39,610 nucleotides of DNA from positions 1-39,610 of the forward strand of contig CACVAU010000021.1 of NCBI GenBank assembly GCA_902727915.1, in the 5' to 3' direction. Position 1 is the stretch's first letter; each line of letters starts with the position of its first letter. The DNA is from an uncultured Sulfurovum sp. Lineage in GTDB: Bacteria; Campylobacterota; Campylobacteria; Campylobacterales; Sulfurovaceae. The notes beneath the pieces are model-generated. The model was not told where the DNA came from. It was given only the letters and a program-made list of their open reading frames with translations, and did not search any database. The position numbers were made by a program, and so were the translations under genes. Positions 25,292 to 34,318 of this stretch are shown here, in pieces.

Positions 25292-26632
25292 TTATTTCGT
25301 GTAGTTTACTGCTTTTTCAAGACTTAATGCCCCGTCAAAAAGAGCTTGTTCGTTAAATGCTTTTCCAATCAATTGTAACCCTATTGGCATACCTTCTGCA
25401 TTCTTAGCCACTGGCAAAGAGAGTGCTGGAAGACCAGCAAGGTTAATGGCAATGGTATACATATCTGACTTGTACATCTCTAATGGGTCTTGGTTTGATC
25501 CAATCTTTGGTGCTACTGTTGGTGCTACAGGAGAAAGAATTAAATCTGCCTCTTCAAAAATCTTGTTAAACTCATCTTTAATAAGGTGTCTAACCTTTTG
25601 TGCTTTAACGTAATAAGCGTCATAATAACCTGCTGAAAGTACAAAGTTTCCAAGCATAATTCGTCTTTTTACTTCGTCACCAAACTGTGCTCTGGTATTT
25701 CTAAATGTCTCTTCAAGATTAGAACCCTCAACACGTTTACCATAACGAATACCATCATAACGTGCTAAGTTAGTTGTCGCTTCTGCTGTTGCGACAATGT
25801 AATAGGTTGCAATGTCATACTTAGTATTTGCCATATTTTTATGCACAATCCTATGACCAGCTTCTTCGAGCTTCTGTACTGTCATTGCATAAGCATCTTG
25901 AATCTCTTGACTTGCTTCAGTAATGTAATTATCAATTACAGCAATGGTTAATTTCCTGTCAGCATCTAAGTTTTCAGTAATGGACGCTAGTTCTAAAGTT
26001 GAACAAGTAGAATCTTTTTCATCATGAGAAGCAATGGCATCATATAAAATTGCTGCATCTTCAACATTTTGAGTAATAGGACCAATCTGATCTAATGAGG
26101 AAGCATACGCCCCCAAACCAAAACGACTTACCCGTCCATAGGTTGGTTTCATTCCCACACAACCACAGTAAGCAGCTGGTTGACGAATGGATCCACCTGT
26201 GTCAGAACCCAGTGCTGCAATGGCAATACCACCTGCAACAGCAGCAGCCGAACCACCCGAAGATCCACCTGGTACTCTTTCTAAATCATGAGGGTTTTTA
26301 GTAGCACCATAATAAGAACTCTCTGTGGTTGAACCCATGGCAAACTCATCCATGTTGGCTCTACCAAATGCAGAAAAACCTTTGGCATATAAATTTTCGA
26401 TTACTGTTGCATTGTAAGGCGCAACATACCCTTGTAAAATCTCCGATCCTGAAGTTACCGACCAATCTTTAACTTGAATGTTATCTTTAATAAGAATTGG
26501 AATACCTTCTCCAGCTGAAGCAAAGTCCACATAGGCATTTAACCCACCCTCTTTAGCTTTAGCTTCCATCTCAACTTTTAGTGTGTCAAGTTCCTCTTTA
26601 CTCTTTGTTAATGCTTCTTTTAAGGTAATCAC
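25292..26632 (-). CDS. gatA: Glutamyl-tRNA(Gln)/Asp-tRNA(Asn) amidotransferase subunit A
   Basis: GatA hydrolyses glutamine and feeds ammonia to GatB so that Glu-tRNA(Gln) becomes Gln-tRNA(Gln). The 446-residue amidase has the Ser-cisSer-Lys triad region: [12 protein letters not shown] (Lys), [12 protein letters not shown] and [16 protein letters not shown] (serines), then [14 protein letters not shown]. The start is GTG, giving MITLKEAL as in relatives; AGGA lies upstream. It leads the operon with guaB. A clear extended -10 (AGCTATAAT) is at 26669-26674. gatB and gatC are not in this window. Confidence 0.96.
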   Translation of the reverse strand: MITLKEALTKSKEELDTLKVEMEAKAKEGGLNAYVDFASAGEGIPILIKDNIQVKDWSVTSGSEILQGYVAPYNATVIENLYAKGFSAFGRANMDEFAMGSTTESSYYGATKNPHDLERVPGGSSGGSAAAVAGGIAIAALGSDTGGSIRQPAAYCGCVGMKPTYGRVSRFGLGAYASSLDQIGPITQNVEDAAILYDAIASHDEKDSTCSTLELASITENLDADRKLTIAVIDNYITEASQEIQDAYAMTVQKLEEAGHRIVHKNMANTKYDIATYYIVATAEATTNLARYDGIRYGKRVEGSNLEETFRNTRAQFGDEVKRRIMLGNFVLSAGYYDAYYVKAQKVRHLIKDEFNKIFEEADLILSPVAPTVAPKIGSNQDPLEMYKSDMYTIAINLAGLPALSLPVAKNAEGMPIGLQLIGKAFNEQALFDGALSLEKAVNYTK

Positions 26633-26668
26633 TTATATGTCCTACTATCTATTATAAAAAATTGCGTG

Positions 26669-26674
26669 ATTATA
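26669..26674 (-). promoter_or_regulatory. Extended -10 promoter of gatA-guaB
   Basis: The minus strand reads CTTTTAGCTATAAT here, nearly identical to the ileS promoter (37224-37229) and close to the first methyltransferase promoter (TTTTGCTATAAT). There is no -35 box. A second TATAAT at 26651-26656 is closer to the GTG and less likely. Confidence 0.6.
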
Positions 26675-26715
26675 GCTAAAAGTTAATTCGACTACTATTA
26701 TTTACTTTTGAATGT

Positions 26716-26721
26716 TATACT
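26716..26721 (+). promoter_or_regulatory. -10 box for the LysM-like gene
   Basis: TATACT lies 31 nt before the ATG, and GGAAA is the ribosome site. The 119-nt spacer is shared with the divergent gatA promoter. Confidence 0.4.
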
Positions 26722-26751
26722 TTTAAGGCAAACTAAAAAAAAGGAAATAGA

Positions 26752-27441
26752 ATGAAAAAAGTAGTATATTTAACTACTCTAGCCCTATTTGTATTAAACA
26801 CAAAAGGAATGGCAAATACTCTAGAGGATTTAGGAGAAATTAAAATCGTTGATGAGTCAGCAAAGTCCAACCTCTTTCAACGGGAAAAAATTGTAGGTTG
26901 TACTGATTTTGTAAAGAAAAAAGAGTTATCTTGTGCCAAAGAACCAAAAGATGCTATTTTAAGTCAACTTCCAACCAGTCAACAGCTTGAACGTACTGAT
27001 TTAGAAGATGACGATGAGCGAAGGAATATGAAGAAAAAACTTAGCGATATCTTAGCTGAACTGAACAAACTCAAGAAGGAACAACAAGCCAGTCTGGCAA
27101 CCATTGAACAACTTCAAGGAATTATTAGTGTTTTATCTAAAGAAAAGTCAATAAATAGTCCTCAACAAATGACAATGGTGAAAAAAAAGATCAAAACAAT
27201 GGTACCTAAGAAAAACAAAAGTCACACGGCTACACTAATTAGAAAAAAAATTAAAGAAATATCCAGAGATGAAAACTCTGTTATTGTTGAAGTACAAAAT
27301 AATGAATCACTTTCTACTTATGCACAAGCTTACTATAATGATAATAGTAAATATCATAAAATCTATAAAGCCAATAAACATATAATCCCAGAGAGTATGA
27401 TGATTGTTATTGGAGATAGGTTAACCATTCCTCTTCCTTAG
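26752..27441 (+). CDS. Periplasmic protein with coiled coil and C-terminal LysM-like domain
   Basis: The 229-residue protein has a Sec signal peptide (about 1-21, ending KGMA), a charged linker, a coiled coil at about 85-130, a Lys-rich stretch (140-170) and a C-terminal LysM-like module (about 178-229: NESLSTYAQAYY, YHKIYKANK, IVIGDRLTIPLP). LysM binds glycan of peptidoglycan, so it is probably an envelope protein held to the cell wall. It stands before the transporter-HEAT operon but 159 nt and a hairpin separate them, so cotranscription is uncertain. Confidence 0.75.
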   Translation: MKKVVYLTTLALFVLNTKGMANTLEDLGEIKIVDESAKSNLFQREKIVGCTDFVKKKELSCAKEPKDAILSQLPTSQQLERTDLEDDDERRNMKKKLSDILAELNKLKKEQQASLATIEQLQGIISVLSKEKSINSPQQMTMVKKKIKTMVPKKNKSHTATLIRKKIKEISRDENSVIVEVQNNESLSTYAQAYYNDNSKYHKIYKANKHIIPESMMIVIGDRLTIPLP

Positions 27442-27463
27442 AATTTCTTCTTATAAGATTTAC

Positions 27464-27487
27464 TGTTGGACAACACAACGTCCAACA
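27464..27487 (+). terminator. Hairpin after the LysM-like gene
   Basis: TGTTGGAC, an 8-nt loop and GTCCAACA form a perfect 8-bp stem 22 nt beyond the stop. Only a short CTTATT follows, so termination strength is unclear. Confidence 0.45.
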
Positions 27488-27600
27488 CTTATTAACAAAT
27501 AAACTTGCTCATCAAAACTAAATGTCTATTTCCTATTTTCAGGGGTGACTGTTAGTACTTTAGCTACTATTAGTTTCTTAATTTAATAAGGAAATAAGAA

Positions 27601-30600
27601 ATGAGAAAACAGTTTTTAAGATTGATAAATATTCAAGAAGAAGAAAGTAATAAAATTTTTTATTTTTTTATTTTTTCTATTTTCATTCAATCGGGTGTTA
27701 CCATGGGAGAGAGTTTAGCTAACTCTATGTTCCTAATTTATATTGGTATAGAACAACTTTCAATTGTTTATATGATTACACCCTTTTTAATACTTTTTAT
27801 TTACATTCCAATGTATTCTTTTTTTACCTCTCGATTTGGAGAAAGAAAATTTTTTATTTTTTCAATCACACTGTTAATCATAATTAATATAATAATGTAT
27901 CTTTTTATTGAAAAAGCACAAGCCTTAATACCCAAGGTATATTTTAACTATATTTTTTACTTTTTACTACTTTATACTACGGTAATGGTTATTACGCTTT
28001 ATACACTGGTATGGAACTTTATTGATAGTTTTTTTGATATTATAGATTCTAAAAGAGTATTTTCCATTTTTTCAGCAGGAACAGCTCTTGGAGCAATTCT
28101 AGGAGGAGTTATTGTTTCTTATGTATCAAACTATTTTTCGGCTTCTATACTTTTACTCTGCTGGTCATTTTCTTCTTTTATAGCCTTAATTCTTTTACTT
28201 AAAATTTCTAAAAAATTTAAAAATATTAATGTTGAAGAACAAGAAAATTCTCTTCCCCTTAAAGAACAACTTGTAACGATGCTTCATAATATTAAGTCTT
28301 CTACTTATATTTTATTACTACTATTTATCTTTTTTATCTCTGTTTTATTAGCAACCATTTTAGAATATGAATACTTTGAAATTTTATCTAAAAACCAAAG
28401 TGTTGAATCCTTAGCATTACTTTTTGGTCAAATATATATTGCTGTCAATATTTTTAATCTTATTGTCAATATTTTTTTATTTAATCGTTTAGTTATTCGC
28501 TTTGGTGTTAACAATGTATTATTAATTCAACCAATAGCATACCTCCTCATTTTTTCTTACCTTTCTGTTTATGTCGGTGTAGAAGCTGGTATTCTTGGTT
28601 TTTTTGTCGTACAAGGACTGTTAGTTTCTATAGACTATAACAACCAAAATCTACTTTATAATGGTATCAATAATAAAATAAAATATGAAGTTAGAACTTT
28701 TATTGAAAACCTAGGAGAACCCTTTGCCATTGCTTTTGCAGGGCTTATATTATTCTTCTTTGGTTCAACACTTTCTATTTCACAGGTTGCCTACATAGGT
28801 TCAGCCATTGCATTAATTTATTTGATTTTAGCAATTATTCTTAAGTATAGTTATCCAGTTGCCATGATTAAAAATCTTAAAAATAACTGGTTAGATTTAA
28901 CACGTAATGAAATAACTATTTTAGATACTATACCTATTCATGAACGTAAAGAAGTTTTAAAGTATCAAAATAAACAAAATATGATAATGGTAACAAGAGT
29001 TATTCGTTCATATAATGAACCCAAAGCCATAGAAGTTTTACTAAATTATTTAAATACTGCTGACAAAACAGCTTATGCAAAGGCACAAACCCTATTAGAA
29101 GAACTTTTAGATTCTAAAGATCCGAAAGTTATTTATGCTGTTTTTAAATGGTTAGATAAAAATACCAATGAACTTCATATCTTACTTAAAAAAGAATTGG
29201 GTTCTCGTGGATTAATTCCTTCAAATCATGCATTAGAAAACCTTTATAGTAACAGTACAGCAGAAGTTGCTTCAGCTTCTGTTACTGTTCTTAATTCTCA
29301 ATATCCTAAAGATTTTTTTAAAGCCCTAGAGCGTGTTGATATGTTACTACAATCTCATGAAGAAGAGGAAATCATTGAAGGTTTATATATTTTAGGAAAA
29401 TCAAAACATACTCCTTACACATTTTATGTTACGGAATTTTTAAAGTCTGAAAATGAAAAAATTATTACACAAACATTAAAAACTATTTTACAACTCTCAA
29501 ATCATCATATGAATAACCTTATTTTACCTATCTTGGAAATTTTTGAAAGTGCCTCTAAAGAGCAGAGAATATTAAGTATTAAAATTTTGGCAAAGATTAA
29601 AGATACCTCTTCCATTTTATTACTTTTAAAAAGAATTGAAACCCTTACAATATATGAAAAATATGAAATTTTAGAGATGATTAAAGGTATGGGACTCCAA
29701 GCAATTCCTGCCTTAGTGACAGTTTTAATAGAAAAGCAATATACCTATACAGTAAGATCAATTGCAGGGCGTTCTTTAGGTTATTTAGCTTTTTCTCAAT
29801 TTAAAGATTTAGAAAAAGACCTTATTTTATCAGAAATAGAACTATCTTACAAACTATTATATTTCTATCATACTTTAGCTTCAGAACATAAATCTTTCAA
29901 AAGTGATGAGCTTTTACTTTTAAGTAAATATTTTCAAGATAAACATCAAATCGTTTTAGAATTTATCTTAGAAATATTAAGCATTGGAGGAAATCTTCCT
30001 TCTGTTGAACTAATGAAAACATCTATTCGGAGCTTAAATCAAAAAGTAAAAGCAAATGCAATTGAAATTATTGAGCAAAGTACTGAACAAGCTATATTCA
30101 AAATGCTATTACCTCTTCTTGATAAACGTGATATCAATGAGGTCATTTACTTTTATGAAAAAAACTACACCATCAAAGAGTATAAATTAAATGATATTTT
30201 AAATTATGCTCTCAATTCAGATAATGAAATTGAAATACTACTCTCTATTATATTAATGCCCAAAGTTCATCCTCAGTACCTTAAAGCTTTTAGAAAAAAA
30301 CTTTTGCTAACACAAAATAAAAAGATTACCTCTGCTATTTTTGCTCAAATCAACCAAGAGCAATCAACTGATACAATTTATAAACTTATTAAAATAAGTC
30401 AATATAAAAGTATGAATTATTTCAATACTTTTGTACTTTATCTTATCTTGCAAAACTCGGAAATAAAGTTCTATAAAAATAACCAAACAAATCAATCACT
30501 ATTACCTAAGCATGCTATTATTTTAAAAGGAGAGTGTTCCATTAATCAAAAACTGTATTCTGAAGGAGATTTTATTAATCTTAGGCATATCTTTTCTAAC

Positions 30601-30723
30601 ACTAAACAAACGACACAAATGGTCAAACATACAAAAGATATAGAATTGTTAGTATTAAACAAAGATTCACTTATCAATGTCATTGAGATATACCCAGAAA
30701 TAGGTATAAAGTTTTTAAGATAA
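27601..30723 (+). CDS. NTT/MFS-like transporter fused to HEAT repeats and a cNMP-like tail
   Basis: The 1040-residue protein has about 12 membrane helices in residues 15-420. The segment WNFIDSFFDIIDSKRVFS followed by GTALGAILGGVIV is typical of nucleotide-transporter (NTT/Npt) and related MFS proteins. Residues about 440-930 are helical pairs of the HEAT/armadillo kind (for example EVLLNYLNTADKTAYAKAQT, IPALVTVLIEKQ). The last 80 residues resemble the end of a cyclic-nucleotide-binding beta-roll (HAIILKGECS, YSEGDF, LLVLNKDSLINVIEIYPEIG) but without a phosphate-binding arginine. I infer a membrane sensor or scaffold, possibly no longer a transporter. It leads a four-gene operon: its TAA stop is part of the next gene's ribosome site (TAAGGA). 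A TACTAT in a TTTAGC context near 27565 may be the -10. Confidence 0.8.
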   Translation: MRKQFLRLINIQEEESNKIFYFFIFSIFIQSGVTMGESLANSMFLIYIGIEQLSIVYMITPFLILFIYIPMYSFFTSRFGERKFFIFSITLLIIINIIMYLFIEKAQALIPKVYFNYIFYFLLLYTTVMVITLYTLVWNFIDSFFDIIDSKRVFSIFSAGTALGAILGGVIVSYVSNYFSASILLLCWSFSSFIALILLLKISKKFKNINVEEQENSLPLKEQLVTMLHNIKSSTYILLLLFIFFISVLLATILEYEYFEILSKNQSVESLALLFGQIYIAVNIFNLIVNIFLFNRLVIRFGVNNVLLIQPIAYLLIFSYLSVYVGVEAGILGFFVVQGLLVSIDYNNQNLLYNGINNKIKYEVRTFIENLGEPFAIAFAGLILFFFGSTLSISQVAYIGSAIALIYLILAIILKYSYPVAMIKNLKNNWLDLTRNEITILDTIPIHERKEVLKYQNKQNMIMVTRVIRSYNEPKAIEVLLNYLNTADKTAYAKAQTLLEELLDSKDPKVIYAVFKWLDKNTNELHILLKKELGSRGLIPSNHALENLYSNSTAEVASASVTVLNSQYPKDFFKALERVDMLLQSHEEEEIIEGLYILGKSKHTPYTFYVTEFLKSENEKIITQTLKTILQLSNHHMNNLILPILEIFESASKEQRILSIKILAKIKDTSSILLLLKRIETLTIYEKYEILEMIKGMGLQAIPALVTVLIEKQYTYTVRSIAGRSLGYLAFSQFKDLEKDLILSEIELSYKLLYFYHTLASEHKSFKSDELLLLSKYFQDKHQIVLEFILEILSIGGNLPSVELMKTSIRSLNQKVKANAIEIIEQSTEQAIFKMLLPLLDKRDINEVIYFYEKNYTIKEYKLNDILNYALNSDNEIEILLSIILMPKVHPQYLKAFRKKLLLTQNKKITSAIFAQINQEQSTDTIYKLIKISQYKSMNYFNTFVLYLILQNSEIKFYKNNQTNQSLLPKHAIILKGECSINQKLYSEGDFINLRHIFSNTKQTTQMVKHTKDIELLVLNKDSLINVIEIYPEIGIKFLR

Positions 30724-30732
30724 GGAAGAGCC

Positions 30733-32622
30733 ATGCAGTTTATAAAAAATATAAAATTTACATTCCTAGGATTTGTCCTTAGTATCCTATTACCTCTCAT
30801 TACCATGATTATACTTTTTATGGCAATATTTAATTATAACTCATCTCACGACACTATTTTAGATGGTTTTAATAAAAAACTTTTAGCCATTGCTACAGTT
30901 AGCTCTTCTTTTATTGAAGGAGAAAAACACGAAACCATTGCCATAGCCAAAGAAATGTCAAGCTTTACCTATGATGAAAAGAGCCATACACTTTATGCTT
31001 TTTCTATTGAACCAATGCTTTATCGTATAAACACACTCAAAGGTGCAGCCATTGCCATTGAAGGATTCAATAAAAAACAATTAAGTACTTATAGGATTTA
31101 TGACATGACAAACCACAGTAATCAAAAACTACTTTATGCTGTCACTTATAATAAAGAAGTACTCTCGTTAAACTTGGAAACTAAACAAATTACAATTATT
31201 AAAAAATTAAATTTCTTAGCAGAAGGTATTGCCTATTTTAAAAATAAACTTTATCTTTCAAGCAATACAAGTCTCTATGAACTTAAAAATAATAAAGTTC
31301 ATTTTTTACAAAAATATGCTTATCCTATTAAAAGTCTCAGTGTGTCCAATGAAATACTTTATGGTATTAATAGTAAAAACAATACTCTCTTCTCTATTGA
31401 CACAAAAACACTTTTATTAAAAGATAATATTGCAGAAAAGTTTCCTTTGGAAAATGGAAAAATATATCATTTAGCAGTATCTAAAGATTACTTTTATACT
31501 GGACGTAATCACTTAATACTGTATGAAAGAAACAGTTCAAACTCCATTCAAGATGATTTTTCACGTCTCTATAGAGATGAAACTTCCATCTTATATCAAC
31601 ACTATATTGAGCCTATGACAGAAATTAAAATGGCACTTAATCTTTCCTATCATTATACGTTTAATCTTTTATATGGAGACAGTGAAAATAATTGTTTTTA
31701 TATAATGGATGTGAATGAAGGAAATGAATATACTCCGATAGGCTCCTATGACAACATGAGTACTAAAGATTTAACAGGTGCAGAAAATGTAATATTAAGA
31801 AATGAGACTTATGTAAGTGATATAAAGTTATGGAAAAAATGGGGTCTTTTAAAAGTTGCTTATGCTGGTATTAAAAATAAATCAAATGAAGTTGTTGCTG
31901 TAACAGGTGCAGATATTGATGTTAGCATCATTAGTAAAAAAACAAAAGAAGCCTTAATCTTATCTATTTTAATTGGTATTTTAGCTCTTATTATCGGAAT
32001 ATTAGCTTCCTATTTTATAGCCATGAAAATTATACGCCCAATCGAAACCTTAAAAACTTCAGCACTTAAAATAGCAGCAGGTAACTATGGAGACAATGTT
32101 TTAATTCAATCACCTAAAGAACTACAAGAATTATCAATTGAATTCAATCAAATGAGTAGTGAATTAGCATCTACTGTTAATAATAATGAATATGAAACCT
32201 TAGAAACTTCAAATGAAAATCACAATGCCAAGAGAAAACTAAGTGAACTTTTCATAAAAAATGACACGGATCTTCAAATTACAGGCTTAAGAGAAAGTCA
32301 CCATTTAGTCGGTCTCGTAGAATACGAGAATACTGTCTATATATATGCTATAGATGAAGTGTGTCATTCTCTCTTAGAAGTTTATAAAAAGAGAGTTATA
32401 ATAAATACCCTCTTAGAAAAAGCTATCCTATCAAATACTCTTTTAGACTTGTCTCATGCCTTTAAATTTACAAACTTATTTTCAATAGACAAAGAAAATT
32501 TAAAAATTATAAATAATCTTTACCAAAACTTTTTAATCCCTATAAAAGAAAATGAACAAAGTAAAACAATAGTCATCAAAGATATTAAAATCTTAATTAC
32601 TAAGAAGGAAAAGCTATCATGA
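30733..32622 (+). CDS. Membrane sensor: propeller-like and Cache-like periplasmic domains, HAMP, degenerate PP2C-like end
   Basis: The 629-residue protein has TM1 at about 9-33, a periplasmic part of about 370 residues, TM2 at about 406-428, HAMP at about 429-480 (IIRPIETLKTSALKIAAGNY) and a C-terminal domain of about 130 residues. The first half of the periplasmic part (70-250) shows regular short strands (LYAFSIEPMLYRIN, LYAVTYNKEVLSLNLE) like a beta-propeller; the second half (about 265-395) ends WGLLKVAYAGIKNKSNEVVAVTGADIDV, a Cache-type signature. The C-terminus is laid out like a short SpoIIE/PP2C phosphatase (VYIYAIDEVCHS, Asp541, where the family has GDVSGHG) but most catalytic residues are lost. 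There is no kinase or methyl-accepting domain. The next gene starts inside its stop codon (ATGA). Confidence 0.75.
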   Translation: MQFIKNIKFTFLGFVLSILLPLITMIILFMAIFNYNSSHDTILDGFNKKLLAIATVSSSFIEGEKHETIAIAKEMSSFTYDEKSHTLYAFSIEPMLYRINTLKGAAIAIEGFNKKQLSTYRIYDMTNHSNQKLLYAVTYNKEVLSLNLETKQITIIKKLNFLAEGIAYFKNKLYLSSNTSLYELKNNKVHFLQKYAYPIKSLSVSNEILYGINSKNNTLFSIDTKTLLLKDNIAEKFPLENGKIYHLAVSKDYFYTGRNHLILYERNSSNSIQDDFSRLYRDETSILYQHYIEPMTEIKMALNLSYHYTFNLLYGDSENNCFYIMDVNEGNEYTPIGSYDNMSTKDLTGAENVILRNETYVSDIKLWKKWGLLKVAYAGIKNKSNEVVAVTGADIDVSIISKKTKEALILSILIGILALIIGILASYFIAMKIIRPIETLKTSALKIAAGNYGDNVLIQSPKELQELSIEFNQMSSELASTVNNNEYETLETSNENHNAKRKLSELFIKNDTDLQITGLRESHHLVGLVEYENTVYIYAIDEVCHSLLEVYKKRVIINTLLEKAILSNTLLDLSHAFKFTNLFSIDKENLKIINNLYQNFLIPIKENEQSKTIVIKDIKILITKKEKLS

Positions 32623-33002
32623 CATTAATGGAAAAAATCTTTATATTAAGATCGATAAAACCCTTTAATCGACTTAATGACAGAGAAATTATTATTGTTG
32701 CTAATATTATAGAATCGAGAGATTATCAAAAAGGTGAAGTTATCTATGACAATCAAAGCTTTTTAAATCAGCTTTATATTATTGCCAAAGGGAAAGTTAA
32801 ACAAGATAATACCCCTATCAAAAAACCATACTTTGGTTTAGAAGTATTAATGAATAAAACAATCAAAAATAATATAGTGGCTTTAGAGGAAAGTACTATT
32901 TTTAGCCTTTCTCAGGAGCATATTTTAACCCTTATTTATGAGTCACCACACCTAATGATGGGCTTTTTACAATCTGAAGAGGAGGATAGAAGTGAGACTT
33001 AA
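32619..33002 (+). CDS. Stand-alone cyclic-nucleotide-binding-like domain, degenerate
   Basis: This 127-residue protein is a single CRP-type beta-roll: FILRSIKPFNRLNDREIIIV, KGEVIYDNQSFLNQLYII and AKGKV match the domain's first half. In the phosphate-binding cassette, where the family has FGE-AL-x5-R-A/S-x-V, it reads FGLEVLMNKTIKNNIVAL (72-89): Glu is shifted and the arginine position is Ile. Ligand binding is therefore doubtful and it may act as an adaptor. It has no DNA-binding domain. It overlaps the preceding gene by 4 nt and the following one by 11 nt, so it is cotranslated with both HAMP proteins. Confidence 0.75.
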   Translation: MTLMEKIFILRSIKPFNRLNDREIIIVANIIESRDYQKGEVIYDNQSFLNQLYIIAKGKVKQDNTPIKKPYFGLEVLMNKTIKNNIVALEESTIFSLSQEHILTLIYESPHLMMGFLQSEEEDRSET

Positions 33003-34299
33003 ATATAATAACTTTTTAATTATTACACCTGTATTTTTATTTTTAGGAATTATTATGGCTTTCTTTAATTTTTCTATCCAAAAGCGAGAAATGACTTGGG
33101 GACTACATGAAGAACTGACCTCCACCCTAATAGCAAGTTCTGTTTTTCTAAAACAAAGTGAACATTTAAGTGATACACAAATAAATCAAGCATTTCAAAA
33201 AATCCTTAATTATAATCGTGTAAAAAAAATTGTCTATACCGATGAACTTCAAAATGTTATTCAAGCTGGAGAACATAACTTTACAAAAGAAAATAAAAAT
33301 TTTAATAAAAGTACCCTACTTGACCATAATATTTCTATTAGTGAGATATATCAATTAGGTCATTTATCTTTTATTAATACGGAGATAAAAATAAATAACA
33401 CTTATCAAAAGCTAACAATGACCTTTGATGTTAGTGACTTTAATGATAAGTTTAAAGTAATCCATATTCACAGTATCATGATTATTTTCATTGTAACACT
33501 TTTGGGTATTTTCATATCCATAATACTTTCTATTGTGGTTGCTAATAAAATTAAAGATATTAGTATTATGGCAAAAGCACTGGGTAGTGGGGAATATAAT
33601 ACATTGTTCAACTTAAGTAAGATTAAAGAGTTTTCAGAACTAGGCGTTACTTTAGACATTATGAAAAGCATTCTTCAAGAATCTTTTCTCAAAACTAAAA
33701 ATACCATGATACAAAAAAAATTTCTCTCTACCGAAACTCAAAAAATAGTACTCTATACGCCAATGAATTCCACTTCTAATATTTTTAAGAGTGCTCATAT
33801 TTCGTTAGTTATTAAAACGGTTGGATATCATAGCAATGCTTTTTATAATATCATTGAAAATGAAAATTTTATTTATGTTTATTTTGGAAATGTAAATGAA
33901 GAAATTAACAAAGAGAAGTCAACAATTATCACTGCGAGTCTTTCTTATTACTTAGACAATACTATTAAGAGAAGACAAAATATTAATTTAGATTTCATTT
34001 CAACATTTGAAATGAAGTCTTTTACTTATGCAATCATAAATAAAAGCACAAATCATATAAAATTGTCGAGTTTAAATAAACCTACACAAAACAGAGAACA
34101 ATCTTTAGACGATATACAAAAAAATATTTTTTATGCTGACAATGATATAGCCTTACAGAAAAGAGTACAAAGCTATATACAGCACTATCCTCAACTCTCC
34201 TTAAAAGAACTGAGTCATGACATAAGTTTATATAAAGAAAAAAATATTTTTATGATTATTAGCTTAGAAGAAGAAAGTACCCTGTCAACTAAAAAGTAA
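32992..34299 (+). CDS. HAMP membrane protein with degenerate SpoIIE/PP2C-like domain
   Basis: The 435-residue protein has TM1 (about 9-27), a short periplasmic domain (28-155), TM2 (about 158-183), HAMP (about 184-235) and a C-terminal domain (about 250-430). The C-terminal domain follows the strand order of SpoIIE/RsbU-type PP2C phosphatases: NAFYNIIENENFIYVYFGNV, helix ITASLSYYLDN, FTYAIINKSTNHIKLSSLN and a final IFMIISLEEE. The metal-binding Asp of the GDV motif is Asn300 (FGNV) and the GHG is missing, so it is probably inactive as a phosphatase. The GTG start has GGAGG 6 nt upstream and lies inside the preceding gene. The stop codon is in the stem of the terminator at 34291-34318. Confidence 0.75.
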   Translation: MRLKYNNFLIITPVFLFLGIIMAFFNFSIQKREMTWGLHEELTSTLIASSVFLKQSEHLSDTQINQAFQKILNYNRVKKIVYTDELQNVIQAGEHNFTKENKNFNKSTLLDHNISISEIYQLGHLSFINTEIKINNTYQKLTMTFDVSDFNDKFKVIHIHSIMIIFIVTLLGIFISIILSIVVANKIKDISIMAKALGSGEYNTLFNLSKIKEFSELGVTLDIMKSILQESFLKTKNTMIQKKFLSTETQKIVLYTPMNSTSNIFKSAHISLVIKTVGYHSNAFYNIIENENFIYVYFGNVNEEINKEKSTIITASLSYYLDNTIKRRQNINLDFISTFEMKSFTYAIINKSTNHIKLSSLNKPTQNREQSLDDIQKNIFYADNDIALQKRVQSYIQHYPQLSLKELSHDISLYKEKNIFMIISLEEESTLSTKK

Positions 34300-34318
34300 G
34301 ACTAACTACTTACTTTTT
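34291..34318. terminator. Bidirectional terminator shared by two convergent genes
   Basis: AAAAAGTAAG, an 8-nt loop and CTTACTTTTT form a perfect 10-bp stem with a T-run in both directions. The HAMP gene's stop lies in the left arm and the stop of the small minus-strand gene lies in the loop, so both transcripts end here. Confidence 0.75.

Noticed and set aside
27464..27487. Integron attC-like pair GTTGGAC/GTCCAAC.
   Set aside because: The two core motifs are in the wrong order for attC (GTTRRRY comes first) and the loop is only 8 nt, so it is a simple hairpin after a gene.
30546..30806. 86-codon minus-strand frame across the transporter/sensor junction.
   Set aside because: It overlaps two coupled real genes and has no ribosome site or recognisable content.
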